A DNA stretch of 64,000 nt, taken from contig NZ_NADJ01000035.1 of the NCBI RefSeq assembly GCF_002196705.1, positions 105,243-169,242 on the forward strand, in the 5' to 3' direction. A program made the translations under genes and the position numbers. Positions 50,396 through 59,763 of this stretch are shown one piece after another (the stretch's first letter is position 1; every line of letters begins with the position of its first letter). Source of the DNA: Desulfosporosinus sp. FKB. GTDB taxonomy: Bacteria > Bacillota > Desulfitobacteriia > Desulfitobacteriales > Desulfitobacteriaceae. The notes beneath the pieces were generated by a model. It was not told the DNA's origin. It did not search any database and saw nothing but the letters and a program-made list of their open reading frames with translations.

Positions 50396-51469
50396 TTAAA
50401 GCAGATTAACTTCTGCAATGGCCTTTAAAAATTTCTCATTTTCTTCAGGCAAACCGGCACTGATGCGCAAACACTTGCCGAGGACCGGCAGTTCCCCCAT
50501 ATTGCGCACAAGAAAACCTCTCTGTAAAAGTTCCTTAGCCCAACGATCGGCATCCTCTGGTTTAAAAAGGATGAAATTTGCCTTTGTTGGATATACCTTA
50601 ACCCCAGGAACTATCAATAACCCCTGATAGAGCTTTTGTGTTTCCGACTTAATGGTCTGAATCTGCTTTTGATATTCCGCCAGATACTCCAACGCAAGAA
50701 TCCCGGTTTTCTGACTGAGAGAGTTTACGTTAAAGGGTGCCCGGACGCGATTTACTAAGTCTATTGTTCTGGGTTGACCGAGCAAGTACCCTAAACGAAG
50801 GCCTGCCATGCCAAAAGCCTTGGAGAAGGTCCTCAAGATTACTAAGTTCGAGAAATTTGCCAGTTCAGGAATAAGAGTTTCCCCTGAAAACTCCGCGTAA
50901 GCTTCATCAACCACCACAATTTTGCCGCTTTCTCTTACAAGCCTCAGTATGTCCTTCCGGGGGAACAAAGAACCTGTTGGATTGTTCGGATTACAAATAA
51001 TCAGCACATGAACATCGGGAGACTGAGCCGCTTGTAACATTTTCTCCACGTCCAAATAGAGGCCCTCAAGCAGAGGAACTTCTAAAACCGCCGTACTCGT
51101 CAAACGAGCAGCGATTTGATACATGCTGAAGGTCGGCGGATGAATGACTAATGATTTTCCTCCTCCTCCAAAGGTAAGAAGGAGGAGCTGGATTAATTCG
51201 TCAGACCCATTGCCAACCAGGATTCCCTCGGGGGATAGCCGGACATACTCAGCGATAGCCTGTTTCAGCTCTTGTGCCATTCCGTCGGGATAACGGTTAA
51301 AAGGTATGTTGGCCGCAAATAATTTTTCCCGCATCCCCTCCGGCCAGGGAAAAGGGTTCTCATTGGCATCAAGAGTAATGCACTGGGGCATATGATTCGC
51401 TTTATAAGGAACGAGCTTCCGCACTTCCGGACGCAAAAGTTCCTCGATTTCATTTATCATCATTCCCAT
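50396..51469 (-). CDS. hisC: Histidinol-phosphate aminotransferase
   Basis: A 357-residue fold-I PLP enzyme. LDANENPFPWPEG, GNGSDELIQLLL, CNPNNPTGS, DEAYAEFSGE and the PLP lysine in LRTFSKAFGMAGLRLGY are all present. It lies between hisD and hisB, in the normal operon order. Start ATG 51469 is 10 bases behind AAGGAG; the ATGs at codons 3 and 4 are alternatives. Confidence 0.95.
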   Translation of the reverse strand: MGMMINEIEELLRPEVRKLVPYKANHMPQCITLDANENPFPWPEGMREKLFAANIPFNRYPDGMAQELKQAIAEYVRLSPEGILVGNGSDELIQLLLLTFGGGGKSLVIHPPTFSMYQIAARLTSTAVLEVPLLEGLYLDVEKMLQAAQSPDVHVLIICNPNNPTGSLFPRKDILRLVRESGKIVVVDEAYAEFSGETLIPELANFSNLVILRTFSKAFGMAGLRLGYLLGQPRTIDLVNRVRAPFNVNSLSQKTGILALEYLAEYQKQIQTIKSETQKLYQGLLIVPGVKVYPTKANFILFKPEDADRWAKELLQRGFLVRNMGELPVLGKCLRISAGLPEENEKFLKAIAEVNLL

Positions 51470-51512
51470 AGGATTATAACTCCTTCCTTAATACTTGTTT
51501 CCGTCTTATGTT

Positions 51513-52805
51513 CTACCGGGAAAGGCCGCGTTTAACTCGAACTTCAACAGCTCTGGCATGGGCTTCCAGACCCTCACGGCGGGCAAGCAGCGCTATCTGT
51601 TGAGCATCTCGTTTAAGAGCTTCCTCCGAGTAGCCGATAACACTTACCTTTTTCATGAAGGTATCGACATTGAGAGGAGAATAAAATCTGGCCGTTCCGC
51701 CGGTGGGTAATACATGATTAGGCCCGGCAAAATAATCTCCTACCGGCTCGGGGGAATACCTGCCTAAAAAGACGGCCCCGACATTTTTAACCTGCCCTAA
51801 CCAAGAGTAAGGATCTTTGACCACCAGTTCAAAATGCTCAGGAGCAATTTCGTTCGCTAAAGCCATACCTTCACTCAAATCGTTAACCAAGATGGCCGCG
51901 CCATAGGTTTCCCAGGATGCACGGGCGATTTCTCTTCGCGGTAATTCATCCAGCTGTCTCTCTACTTCTTTCACAGTCTCTTCAAGAAGATCACGTGAAG
52001 GTGATACTAAAATTGCGGAAGCAAGACGGTCATGCTCGGCCTGGGACAACAGGTCAGCAGCCAACTCTTCTGCCTTCCCGCTTTCATCAGCTAAAATCAA
52101 TATTTCACTGGGTCCCGCCAGCATATCAATATCCACGCAGCCAAAGACCTGCTTTTTGGCTAATGTTACATAAATATTACCCGGTCCGGTAATTTTATCA
52201 ACCCGCAAAATGCTCTCTGTGCCGTAGGCCAGAGCAGCAATTCCCTGAGCTCCTCCGACTTTATAGATTTCAGTCACTCCTGCCTCAGCGGCTGCCACTA
52301 ATACTTCGGGCAGCAGCGAACCGTCCGAACGAGGCGGACTAACCATTACAATTTCTTTAACACCAGCAACGACAGCGGGTAACGCATTCATCAGTACCGA
52401 CGATGGATAGGAAGCTGTGCCGCCGGGCACGTATATCCCAACTCGCCGGAGGGGCAGTAGAAGCTGCCCTAAAATACTCCCATCGGATTCCGGGTCCAGC
52501 CAGGAAACTCGCTTCTGTTTCTCATGGTAGCCCAGGATGTTCCCCTTTGCCCTGCGCAAAGCCTGGATAAAATCGTCACCAACTTCTCGGTAAGCTCCTT
52601 GAAGTTCCTCTTCAGTAACCTTTAACCCCTTTTGACGCAGATTGACATGATCAAATTTCTCCGTCATCTCATAGAGTGCCTCATCCCCCTTTTCACGAAC
52701 GCGCTCTAAAATCTCTGCAACACGTTGTTCAAGGGCCTTATCATCCCCATACGATTTTCGCGTGAGACGTTTTAAATCAATATCTTTTAAATTCTCCACT
52801 TTCAT
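51513..52805 (-). CDS. hisD: Histidinol dehydrogenase
   Basis: A 430-residue zinc enzyme for the last two steps. Markers: [34 protein letters not shown], catalytic pair in [10 protein letters not shown] and the zinc-site [14 protein letters not shown]. Full length, standard order after hisG. Confidence 0.97.
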   Translation of the reverse strand: MKVENLKDIDLKRLTRKSYGDDKALEQRVAEILERVREKGDEALYEMTEKFDHVNLRQKGLKVTEEELQGAYREVGDDFIQALRRAKGNILGYHEKQKRVSWLDPESDGSILGQLLLPLRRVGIYVPGGTASYPSSVLMNALPAVVAGVKEIVMVSPPRSDGSLLPEVLVAAAEAGVTEIYKVGGAQGIAALAYGTESILRVDKITGPGNIYVTLAKKQVFGCVDIDMLAGPSEILILADESGKAEELAADLLSQAEHDRLASAILVSPSRDLLEETVKEVERQLDELPRREIARASWETYGAAILVNDLSEGMALANEIAPEHFELVVKDPYSWLGQVKNVGAVFLGRYSPEPVGDYFAGPNHVLPTGGTARFYSPLNVDTFMKKVSVIGYSEEALKRDAQQIALLARREGLEAHARAVEVRVKRGLSR

Positions 52806-52898
52806 ATCCCTGCATCCTCCTTATAAACATCAAACAATATAACAAATTCAAAACAACAAATTTGAAATTCAATTTCTTATTTTTTACTGACCTTCATG

Positions 52899-53588
52899 CT
52901 ATAGTGACTGTACATCTAAAACTTCTTCGTTCATATCATTACGCAGTTTTCCAGCAATGTCTCTAATTCTTTCATATTTCATACGATAAGCCACTCGATT
53001 AACGATTAAACGAGAGGTTGCCTCAAGGATGGGAGCGACCTCAACTAAATGGTTTTCACGCAATGTTTTCCCAGTCGATACAATATCGACAATCATTTCT
53101 GCCAGGCCTACACAAGGTGCAAGTTCAATGTTTCCATGAAGTTTGATGGGATTAACCTGCATGCCTAACTCACTGAAATACGTTTCCGCCACTCTTGGGA
53201 ACTTCGTAGCCACTCGTTGATGATTCAGGCCGCTTAAATCATACTCCCCATTGGCATGTTTCGGCGGAACACTCCCCTCTGGCATGGCAACAACAAAACG
53301 GCAATATCCAAATTTTAAATCCAGCAATTCTATGACATCTTTGTTTTCTTCTAAAAGGGTATCTTTACCAACAATCCCCAAATCGGCAGCCCCATATTCA
53401 ACATAAGTCGGTATATCTGTTGCCCGACAAATAATGATCTTTACTTTACTATGCGGAAGATCATAGAAAAGCTTCCTTGAATCTTCATTAACGTGTTGAC
53501 ATTCTATCCCAATACGACTCAATCGTTGAATAGAGTCGATAAGCAGCTTCCCTTTAGGCAAGGCAATAGTTAAAAAATCGTTGTCCAC
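52899..53588 (-). CDS. hisG: ATP phosphoribosyltransferase, short form
   Basis: A 229-residue HisG of the short type that needs HisZ as partner (present at 54947). [17 protein letters not shown] at the N-terminus, [12 protein letters not shown] and the PRPP-binding [16 protein letters not shown] identify it. Start is GTG 53588, GGGG 7 bases before. First gene of the his operon, under a promoter at 53658-53686. Confidence 0.96.
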   Translation of the reverse strand: MDNDFLTIALPKGKLLIDSIQRLSRIGIECQHVNEDSRKLFYDLPHSKVKIIICRATDIPTYVEYGAADLGIVGKDTLLEENKDVIELLDLKFGYCRFVVAMPEGSVPPKHANGEYDLSGLNHQRVATKFPRVAETYFSELGMQVNPIKLHGNIELAPCVGLAEMIVDIVSTGKTLRENHLVEVAPILEATSRLIVNRVAYRMKYERIRDIAGKLRNDMNEEVLDVQSL

Positions 53589-53617
53589 TGAGTTTCCCCT
53601 TTCTTCAGTTCCATTTC

Positions 53618-53647
53618 TTTAGCGCTTTAGTTTGTTAAAGCGCTAAA
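53618..53647. promoter_or_regulatory. Operator candidate of the his operon
   Basis: TTTAGCGCTTTA-GTTTGT-TAAAGCGCTAAA, a 12-bp perfect inverted repeat just downstream of the predicted transcription start. Its core CTTTA-GTTTGT-TAAAG recurs as CTTTA-ATTTAT-TAAAG in front of yerC. Confidence 0.7.
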
Positions 53648-53657
53648 ATATAATAGT

Positions 53658-53686
53658 ATTATACCAACCATCCTCTTCTCTGGCAA
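53658..53686 (-). promoter_or_regulatory. hisG promoter
   Basis: Minus strand TTGCCA (53686-53681), a 17-bp spacer, and TATAAT (53663-53658). The palindromic operator candidate begins about 10 bp downstream. Confidence 0.8.
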
Positions 53687-53812
53687 CACTTTTAGGAAAT
53701 TTAGCTTAACCTTTTAAGATGCCGGCTGTCTTCTCGCATCATAATATGCACCAAAATTATTCCAAAAGAGGTTATTCCTCTATTTATACTTTAAAGGTAA
53801 TACTATAAAAAC

Positions 53813-53856
53813 AGGTATGAGACAAGACAACCAAATGCCCTGTCTCATACTTTTAT
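53813..53856. terminator. Terminator behind pfkA
   Basis: A 10-bp stem GTATGAGACA/TGTCTCATAC with T-rich sequence on both sides (CTGTTTTTA on the minus strand, TTTTATAAA on the plus). It separates the yerC-hisZ-pfkA unit from the his operon. Confidence 0.8.
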
Positions 53857-53870
53857 AAATTTCGGAGATC

Positions 53871-54950
53871 TTAGTCTCCCATTTCAATTCCCAAAGCGCG
53901 TGCCGTGATTAATAACGGATCATTTAGCGACACAAGTTTCAATTGGTCAACGGCTTGCTGAAGAGGAACTTGTATGATCTCCCTTCCCTGTAGGGCAACC
54001 ATTATTCCAAATTTACCTTCAAGTACAGCATCTACTGCTGCCACACCATAGCGGGAAGCTAATACTCTATCGTAAGAGTTAGGGGAGCCTCCGCGCTGAA
54101 GATGCCCAAGCACCGTTACTCGGGTTTCCAGACCGAAATGTTTTTCTAAGTCGTCACCTAATTTGCTGCCAATCCCTCCCAATTTGACTGGATCTGACCG
54201 ACCCGGGAATAATCGTTCAACCACCATCTCGCCGCCTGAAGGCTTTGCTCCTTCAGCCACAACAATAATACTGAATTTTTTTCCTTGTTTTGCCCGTTGC
54301 TGTACTGAATAGGCAATCCTGCTGAGATTATAGGGGATTTCGGGAATCAGTATAACGTCAGCACCTCCTGCCACGCCTGCATAAAGGGCAATCCAACCGG
54401 CATACCGTCCCATAACTTCCAGAATCATTACCCTGTGATGGGATTCGGCGGTAGTATGCAAACGATCTAAGGCTTCCTGCGCCGTTTCCACGGCAGTTTG
54501 AAAGCCAAAAGTCTGATCTGTAGCCATGAGGTCATTGTCGATAGTTTTGGGAATCCCAATAACCGGAAAATCTTTATTCGCAAATTTCAAGGAGATGTTC
54601 AAGCTCCCATCCCCACCGATGGCTAATAAAGCATCAACTCCGGCTTCCTTAAAATTCTTCAGGACATCCTCGGAACGATCAAGAGGCTGGTCAACCCCAT
54701 TAACTTTTGTTATGTATTGAAAGGGATTATCCCGGTTAGTTGTTCCAAGGATCGTACCACCCCGAGGCAAAATTCCAGAAACATCCGCCAAAGACAAAGG
54801 AATAAAATCCCCTTCCACAGCTCCATGAAAGCCGTCCTTAATTCCCAGAACTTCAAGGCCATATTGGTTTGCGCTCCTGACAACAGCGCGGATTACAGCA
54901 TTGAGCCCCGGACAATCTCCTCCCCCCGTAAGAACTGCAATTTTATTCAT
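53871..54950 (-). CDS. pfkA: 6-phosphofructokinase
   Basis: A 359-residue phosphofructokinase. GGGDCPGLN binds the donor phosphate, the position equivalent to E. coli Gly104 is Gly (AIGGDGSL), which favours ATP, and the next motif is PKTIDND with the Lys typical of group III/mixed enzymes. Active-site residues in MGRYAGWIALYAG and the effector-free C-terminus also fit group III. The gene overlaps hisZ by 4 bases; coupling of pfkA with his genes is unusual. Confidence 0.93.
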   Translation of the reverse strand: MNKIAVLTGGGDCPGLNAVIRAVVRSANQYGLEVLGIKDGFHGAVEGDFIPLSLADVSGILPRGGTILGTTNRDNPFQYITKVNGVDQPLDRSEDVLKNFKEAGVDALLAIGGDGSLNISLKFANKDFPVIGIPKTIDNDLMATDQTFGFQTAVETAQEALDRLHTTAESHHRVMILEVMGRYAGWIALYAGVAGGADVILIPEIPYNLSRIAYSVQQRAKQGKKFSIIVVAEGAKPSGGEMVVERLFPGRSDPVKLGGIGSKLGDDLEKHFGLETRVTVLGHLQRGGSPNSYDRVLASRYGVAAVDAVLEGKFGIMVALQGREIIQVPLQQAVDQLKLVSLNDPLLITARALGIEMGD

Positions 54951-56116
54951 CCTCGCGAAACCTCCTCACCGGCTAACTTAATTTCCGAAATACTCTTTAG
55001 TCTGGCCAGAGCCTCGGCGGCATCCCTGTCTATAGTTTCCAGTGCCATTTCAACCTTCTTGCCCTGCAGCCTCAAGGCTCGGGACTCACGAATTATTTCT
55101 TGGGGATCGGGGCCATAGACTAAAATATCTGCTCCTGGGATTGACGGCAAGGGAAAAAGTTCTAACATACTGCCTAAGTGAATAGCAAATCCTGTAGCTG
55201 GCTGAGGAACTCCAAAATCGGCATATAAGGAATCATACCGTCCTCCCTCAAGTACAGGAAAACCAATCCCGGCAACATACCCTTCAAACACTGCCCCAGT
55301 ATAGTAGGAAAACCCTCTCAATATGCCTAAATCCAGAGAGACATACTTTTGAACTCCAAAATAATTTAAATAACGATAAATACGTCGTAAACTCTCTACA
55401 GCTTCACGAATAGTTGGCAGGAAACTCCAATCCAGAACTTCGTCCAGAATTTCTTCGCCTCCATGAAAATGAGGTAAACGCAGCAGCAGTTCCTGAACTC
55501 GTTCAGGCAAACCGCTTTGTTGAACTAACCGTTCTACGCCCACCATATCTTTCCTGGCTAGAGCCTCTTCTAATTTTTGCCGAAATCCTTCCTCAACGCC
55601 GGCTTCCAACAAAAGGCCTGAAAAAATCCCCATATGTCCAAGGTTAAATTGGAAATTTTCGAGGCCAAGGCATGCTATGGATTCGACGGCAAGGGCGATT
55701 ACTTCCGCATCCGCTAATTCCTGGTCAGCACCTATTAGCTCAACACCCACCTGGCGGAACTCACGATACCGAACAGACGAATTGCGGAAAACATCAGCAC
55801 CATAACACAAACGAAGCGGTAAATTTGCTCCTCGCATACGTGTACTGACAAGGCGGGCAATAGGAGTCGTCAATTCGGGACGTAACGCTAATATTCGACC
55901 ATCACGATCAAAAAACTTATAGAGTGAATCAACTTGTTCAACATCAGGTTGAACACAAGCTGTAAATTCCAAGGTTGGGGATAAGACTTTCTGGTAAGAC
56001 CATTGCTGAAAAAGAGCTAGAACTTCACGTTCCAGGTTCTCCTGTAAAGCAATTTCCTCAGGCAGTAAATCACGCATACCTTCAGGGATTCGTTGTCCCA
56101 AATTTGTTCTAAGCAT
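54947..56116 (-). CDS. hisZ: ATP phosphoribosyltransferase regulatory subunit
   Basis: A 389-residue HisRS-like protein without tRNA-binding domain, the partner of short-form HisG. GQRIPEGMRDLLPEE, FEFTACVQPD-like LEFTACVQPDVEQVDSLYKFFDRDG, ALRPELTTPIARL and YREFRQVGVELIGAD are typical. It lies three kilobases upstream of hisG, after yerC and before pfkA, not in the main his operon. Confidence 0.94.
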   Translation of the reverse strand: MLRTNLGQRIPEGMRDLLPEEIALQENLEREVLALFQQWSYQKVLSPTLEFTACVQPDVEQVDSLYKFFDRDGRILALRPELTTPIARLVSTRMRGANLPLRLCYGADVFRNSSVRYREFRQVGVELIGADQELADAEVIALAVESIACLGLENFQFNLGHMGIFSGLLLEAGVEEGFRQKLEEALARKDMVGVERLVQQSGLPERVQELLLRLPHFHGGEEILDEVLDWSFLPTIREAVESLRRIYRYLNYFGVQKYVSLDLGILRGFSYYTGAVFEGYVAGIGFPVLEGGRYDSLYADFGVPQPATGFAIHLGSMLELFPLPSIPGADILVYGPDPQEIIRESRALRLQGKKVEMALETIDRDAAEALARLKSISEIKLAGEEVSRG

Positions 56117-56180
56117 TCTTATAATTCTCCTTCGCTAAGCTGCTAAGTATAGTTCAATATCTCCTTGACTTTTTTTGATT

Positions 56181-56483
56181 TTATTCATTTTGCTCTTGTA
56201 GACGGCTTAAAATTAATTGATAGCCATCTGCTCCAAAATTCAGGCAGCGCTTGACTCGACTGATTGTAGCTGTACTCACTCCGGTTACTTTTTCAATGGC
56301 CGTATAAGTCTCATTTCGCTTTAACATCTTTGCTACTTCCAAACGCTGCGCCAGAGCCCTAATTTCAGCGATAGTTGCAATATCTTCAAAAAAACGATAA
56401 CACTCTTCTTTAGTTCGCAAAAGCAAAATAGCCTCGAACAAGGCGTCCGTTAAAGGATTTTGCAAACGCTCATCGCTTGACAT
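56181..56483 (-). CDS. yerC: TrpR-like transcriptional regulator of the YerC/YecD family
   Basis: A 100-residue helical DNA-binding protein with the TrpR fold: DALFEAILLLRTKEECYRFFEDI and the HTH AKMLKRNETYTAIEKVTGVSTATISRVKRCL. The family is linked to histidine gene control in Firmicutes (HisR). It is first in a unit with hisZ and pfkA, has a strong ribosome site (GGGAGGG), and a palindrome like that on hisG overlaps its own -10 box. Confidence 0.9.
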   Translation of the reverse strand: MSSDERLQNPLTDALFEAILLLRTKEECYRFFEDIATIAEIRALAQRLEVAKMLKRNETYTAIEKVTGVSTATISRVKRCLNFGADGYQLILSRLQEQNE

Positions 56484-56511
56484 GGTATACCCTCCCCTGA
56501 TTGCTTTCTCC

Positions 56512-56544
56512 CTTTAATTTATTAAAGCATTGCAGCCTTGTCAA
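56512..56544 (-). promoter_or_regulatory. yerC promoter with overlapping palindrome
   Basis: Minus strand TTGACA (56544-56539), 17-bp spacer, TAAATT (56521-56516). CTTTAATTTATTAAAG (56512-56527), a 7-2-7 palindrome, covers the -10 box and so fits autorepression. Confidence 0.72.
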
Positions 56545-56594
56545 GCTTCTTTCTTAATTCTTACTAAAAACATGATTAAAGCTATTTTGAATAG

Positions 56595-58535
56595 CTACTT
56601 GCCTTCGCTTTTCTTTAGATTGTTTAGATTGAATTTAACACTTACCCTTGATCCCGAGGAATCTGTATCAAATTCCATAACGGCGTCATGTTTTGCCGCA
56701 ATGTTTTGGCATATTGCCAAACCCAGCCCCGTTCCGCGTTCCTTTGTCGTTAAAAACGGAGTGCCGATTCTTTCAAGCACCAGCGGATCAATACCTCCAC
56801 CTTGATCAGCAACTTGAAGAACTACATAGTTACCGAATTCAAAGGTTTTGACCGTAAGAACCCCGCCGCTTTGCATAGCTTCGAACCCATTTCTGGCCAA
56901 ATTTAAAAGAAGTTGACGGAGTTCATTTTCATCTCCCTTAATATCAGGGACTGGTTCTAATTCCAAGTTAATATCTTTATCTTGGTTAAGGGCATCTGCT
57001 CCTAAGAGGGGCATCAACGATTTCACAATTTTCTCTAAATTTACGCTGGTAAAATCCACAGTTTTTTCCCTTGCCAGGCTTAAAAAGTCCGTAATAATTA
57101 GATTTGCCCGATCCAGTTCTTCGATCATGATTTTAAAATAATCGCTATATTGCTGGACATTATCCCTAGAAGAAAGCAACTGCAAGAATCCCCTGACAGT
57201 AGTTAAAGGATTCCTAACTTCATGAGCAATCCCAGCGGCCATTTCGCCAACCAGATTCAATTGTTCCAAGCGGAAGTATTCCCGATCAGCATTTTTTCGG
57301 TCCGTTATGTCAATGAGCACTTTAAAATATAATTTCGTTCCATCAACATCCGTATATGGTTGGGTAAAAACTTCATATAATCTGTGATTATATAGACATT
57401 CATTTCCGGACTGCAGAGTATATTTTCCTACTGATGGTATTTCACAATCACTGCAGGGATCATTTAAACCTGCAGCAACAGTATAACAAAGTTGACCTAC
57501 ACACTCGCCAAACCGCTCTTTAAACTTGTAATTGGCAAAACGTATTTTGTAACTTTCTTCAACAACATAAATCAAACCCGGAAATGCATTAAACAATGTG
57601 TAGAGACGAAGATGCTCCTCCTCCACAACTTTTTCTAATTTTTTTTGTTCATCAATAGTGCGAATAAAAATTGAAATACCATTCTCTGTTGGGTAAATAC
57701 TGAACTCAAGCCAATGTCCCATCAAGTCTGAAAATAGTTCGAAGCGTTTTGACTGTCCCTCTTCCATTACCTTCTGGCATGAGTTCCATAGCATTCTATC
57801 GTTTTGCCAATGGGCAGTCCCAAAAATAGAACCTACGAGCCGCCCATCAAGGCCACGTTTTTCAAGCGCCTGTATAATAGCCTTATTAGCGTAAGTTATG
57901 ACCCATTGGTAGTTTACGGCTATGAAGCCATCACTAATACTATTTAAGGTGTTTACCAGAACTTGATCTGCTTTAGCTAATTCCTTTTCGGCGGTTTCTT
58001 TGCGAGTCATCTCAATTTGCAGCTGCTCATTAGCCCGTTCAAGGTCATTAGTACGTGATTTGACAAGGTCCTCTAAATGTTCCCGATACAAAGCCAATTC
58101 TTTTTGATCCCGTTCGAACTCCGAAATGTCCCAAACAGAAACGGAGATGAAACGTCTCCCGTCAAGTAAAAATTCAAAGCTGTCCGTATGAACAGGAAAA
58201 CGACTCCCATCTTTTTTAAGATGAACAGTTTTATAAGCGCTATGTCCATTGTCATGGATTCTTGCCAAGATATCCGGCACATCTTTTCGACATTCTGGGG
58301 CAAAAAGATCATAGACTGTTCTGCCAAGCAACTCAGCAGACTCATAACCATGCATTTGCTCATAACTGGGATTTATTTTGAGAAGTTCTAAGCTTACAGC
58401 ATCGCAAATCATCATGCCCCAATAGCTTTCTATAAAAATTCTATCCCAGATTTTGTTGTCGTTCTGTACTTTCTCTAAAGCGGCCTCGAGATCGGCAACC
58501 TTTTGTTCGAGCTCAATAACTTTATCCTTCAGCAT
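56595..58535 (-). CDS. PAS-domain sensor histidine kinase
   Basis: A 646-residue soluble kinase: N-terminal coiled coil, PAS 1 (about 29-140, GMMICDAVSLELLKINPSYEQMHGY), coiled coil, PAS 2 (about 187-295) and PAS 3 (about 310-410, with a four-cysteine run LCYTVAAGLNDPCSDCEIP), then HisKA with phospho-His in AAGIAHEVRNPLTT and a GHKL domain (LLNLARNGFEAM, GTGLGLAI). No transmembrane segment and no response regulator next to it, as for sporulation-type orphan kinases. The Cys-rich PAS 3 could hold a metal or redox sensor. Confidence 0.9.
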   Translation of the reverse strand: MLKDKVIELEQKVADLEAALEKVQNDNKIWDRIFIESYWGMMICDAVSLELLKINPSYEQMHGYESAELLGRTVYDLFAPECRKDVPDILARIHDNGHSAYKTVHLKKDGSRFPVHTDSFEFLLDGRRFISVSVWDISEFERDQKELALYREHLEDLVKSRTNDLERANEQLQIEMTRKETAEKELAKADQVLVNTLNSISDGFIAVNYQWVITYANKAIIQALEKRGLDGRLVGSIFGTAHWQNDRMLWNSCQKVMEEGQSKRFELFSDLMGHWLEFSIYPTENGISIFIRTIDEQKKLEKVVEEEHLRLYTLFNAFPGLIYVVEESYKIRFANYKFKERFGECVGQLCYTVAAGLNDPCSDCEIPSVGKYTLQSGNECLYNHRLYEVFTQPYTDVDGTKLYFKVLIDITDRKNADREYFRLEQLNLVGEMAAGIAHEVRNPLTTVRGFLQLLSSRDNVQQYSDYFKIMIEELDRANLIITDFLSLAREKTVDFTSVNLEKIVKSLMPLLGADALNQDKDINLELEPVPDIKGDENELRQLLLNLARNGFEAMQSGGVLTVKTFEFGNYVVLQVADQGGGIDPLVLERIGTPFLTTKERGTGLGLAICQNIAAKHDAVMEFDTDSSGSRVSVKFNLNNLKKSEGK

Positions 58536-58734
58536 TACTTGATCACTCTTCTCAAAGGAAACTTGATAATGGTTAAATAATTATTCCAATTTCAAACATC
58601 TCTGAAAGATATTCTATGTCAAAGCGAATTATCCCTTTAAAAGAATCCTTCGAAATAATGCAATTACAAACAAATTAAAGAAAATTACTCCAAATATCAC
58701 TTTATTTAATTCTAATTCGATAAAAATTCCAATC

Positions 58735-58874
58735 TTATTTAGGCCAGGATTCCCAGGCCGTTTTAGCCAAAGCAAGTTCCAGACCCGATTCCTCGCCAAG
58801 GATTACGTGATTTCTCATATAGTTTAATGGTCCTGCAGGATCAAATTTACAACATGATCGTATCTTTGATCCAT
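58735..58874 (-). pseudogene. Frameshifted small open frame, candidate
   Basis: ATG 58874, with AAGGA upstream, reads MDQRYDHVVNLILQDH then stops. One base out of frame the sequence continues PLNYMRNHVILGEESG, then LELALAKTAWESWPK and a TAA stop. A single missing base near 58830 would give a continuous 46-residue protein. I do not recognise it. The rest of 58536-59055 shows no gene. Confidence 0.35.
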
Positions 58875-59058
58875 AGGTATTTCCTTTTTATATTGTATTT
58901 CTAATGAGGAAAGATAACAGTCTTGATAAATATGATCAGGAACAGCTTCCAGAATCCATTGGAGATATAGTCGGGATAGAACTATATTAACTACATAAAC
59001 TACATTAGTAGGGTATTTTTTTCTTCTAACTATTTGATTATCAAGGGAGGCTCATTTG

Positions 59059-59763
59059 ATGAATCGCCCAGAAAATAAACTCACCTCTGTTGCCGTCCAC
59101 CCTGAATTCCGGCGAGTTCTGCTTGCAAATCCGACTTGTAAATCTCTGAGTACGATCATTGAATACCAACTCTTAGACCAAATCTTTGACTGTCCTGAGC
59201 AATCTCTGGTCGATGAAGTCATCAGGCTTTTACCCTATTGGGAACAACAAGCTTGTCAAGGCAACGAATTAATATCAACACTGATCCATTATCTGTCCAT
59301 CTATTTCCCTTGTCTGTTTACCGGCAATACCTTCCTGAAATCCAATCTACAGCGTATTCGCATTCTCGCTGAAACTCCAGGGATATTTTCCTTCCCCCCC
59401 TGTGAAATCCAAGAAAATTTAATTCGTTTTTTACAAGCTGCAGATGTCTTGGCAGATTTACCCCAATTTGAAGTCATATCCTTTGCTCTTGATGAAATTA
59501 GACCCTTAGCCGCCGATTTAGCAAGATTCAACCTTACTAGACATAGCCGCCGTTACATTCAAAATTTATTTCATCCTGAGCGCTGTGAGGCCATCCTCTC
59601 TGTTCTGGCTTACATCGCCAAAGATTACCCTCTGCTCCGTATATGCCGTCAAGCCTATGCCTTAATGATTTCTCTTGATGACTTTGCTGCCTGGGGAAAT
59701 CATCCGTTTTGCCTGCGCCTGGTAGCCAATCGTTTCTGGGAATATCAAGCAAGAAAGTCATGA
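59059..59763 (+). CDS. Protein of unknown function
   Basis: A 234-residue, mostly helical cytoplasmic protein (MNRPENKLTSV...FWEYQARKS) with several Leu/Ile-rich helices and no motif I recognise. ATG 59059 has GGGAGG 8 bases upstream; the TTG three bases earlier is less likely. It converges on the YhaM-like gene, with stops only one base apart. Confidence 0.75.
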   Translation: MNRPENKLTSVAVHPEFRRVLLANPTCKSLSTIIEYQLLDQIFDCPEQSLVDEVIRLLPYWEQQACQGNELISTLIHYLSIYFPCLFTGNTFLKSNLQRIRILAETPGIFSFPPCEIQENLIRFLQAADVLADLPQFEVISFALDEIRPLAADLARFNLTRHSRRYIQNLFHPERCEAILSVLAYIAKDYPLLRICRQAYALMISLDDFAAWGNHPFCLRLVANRFWEYQARKS

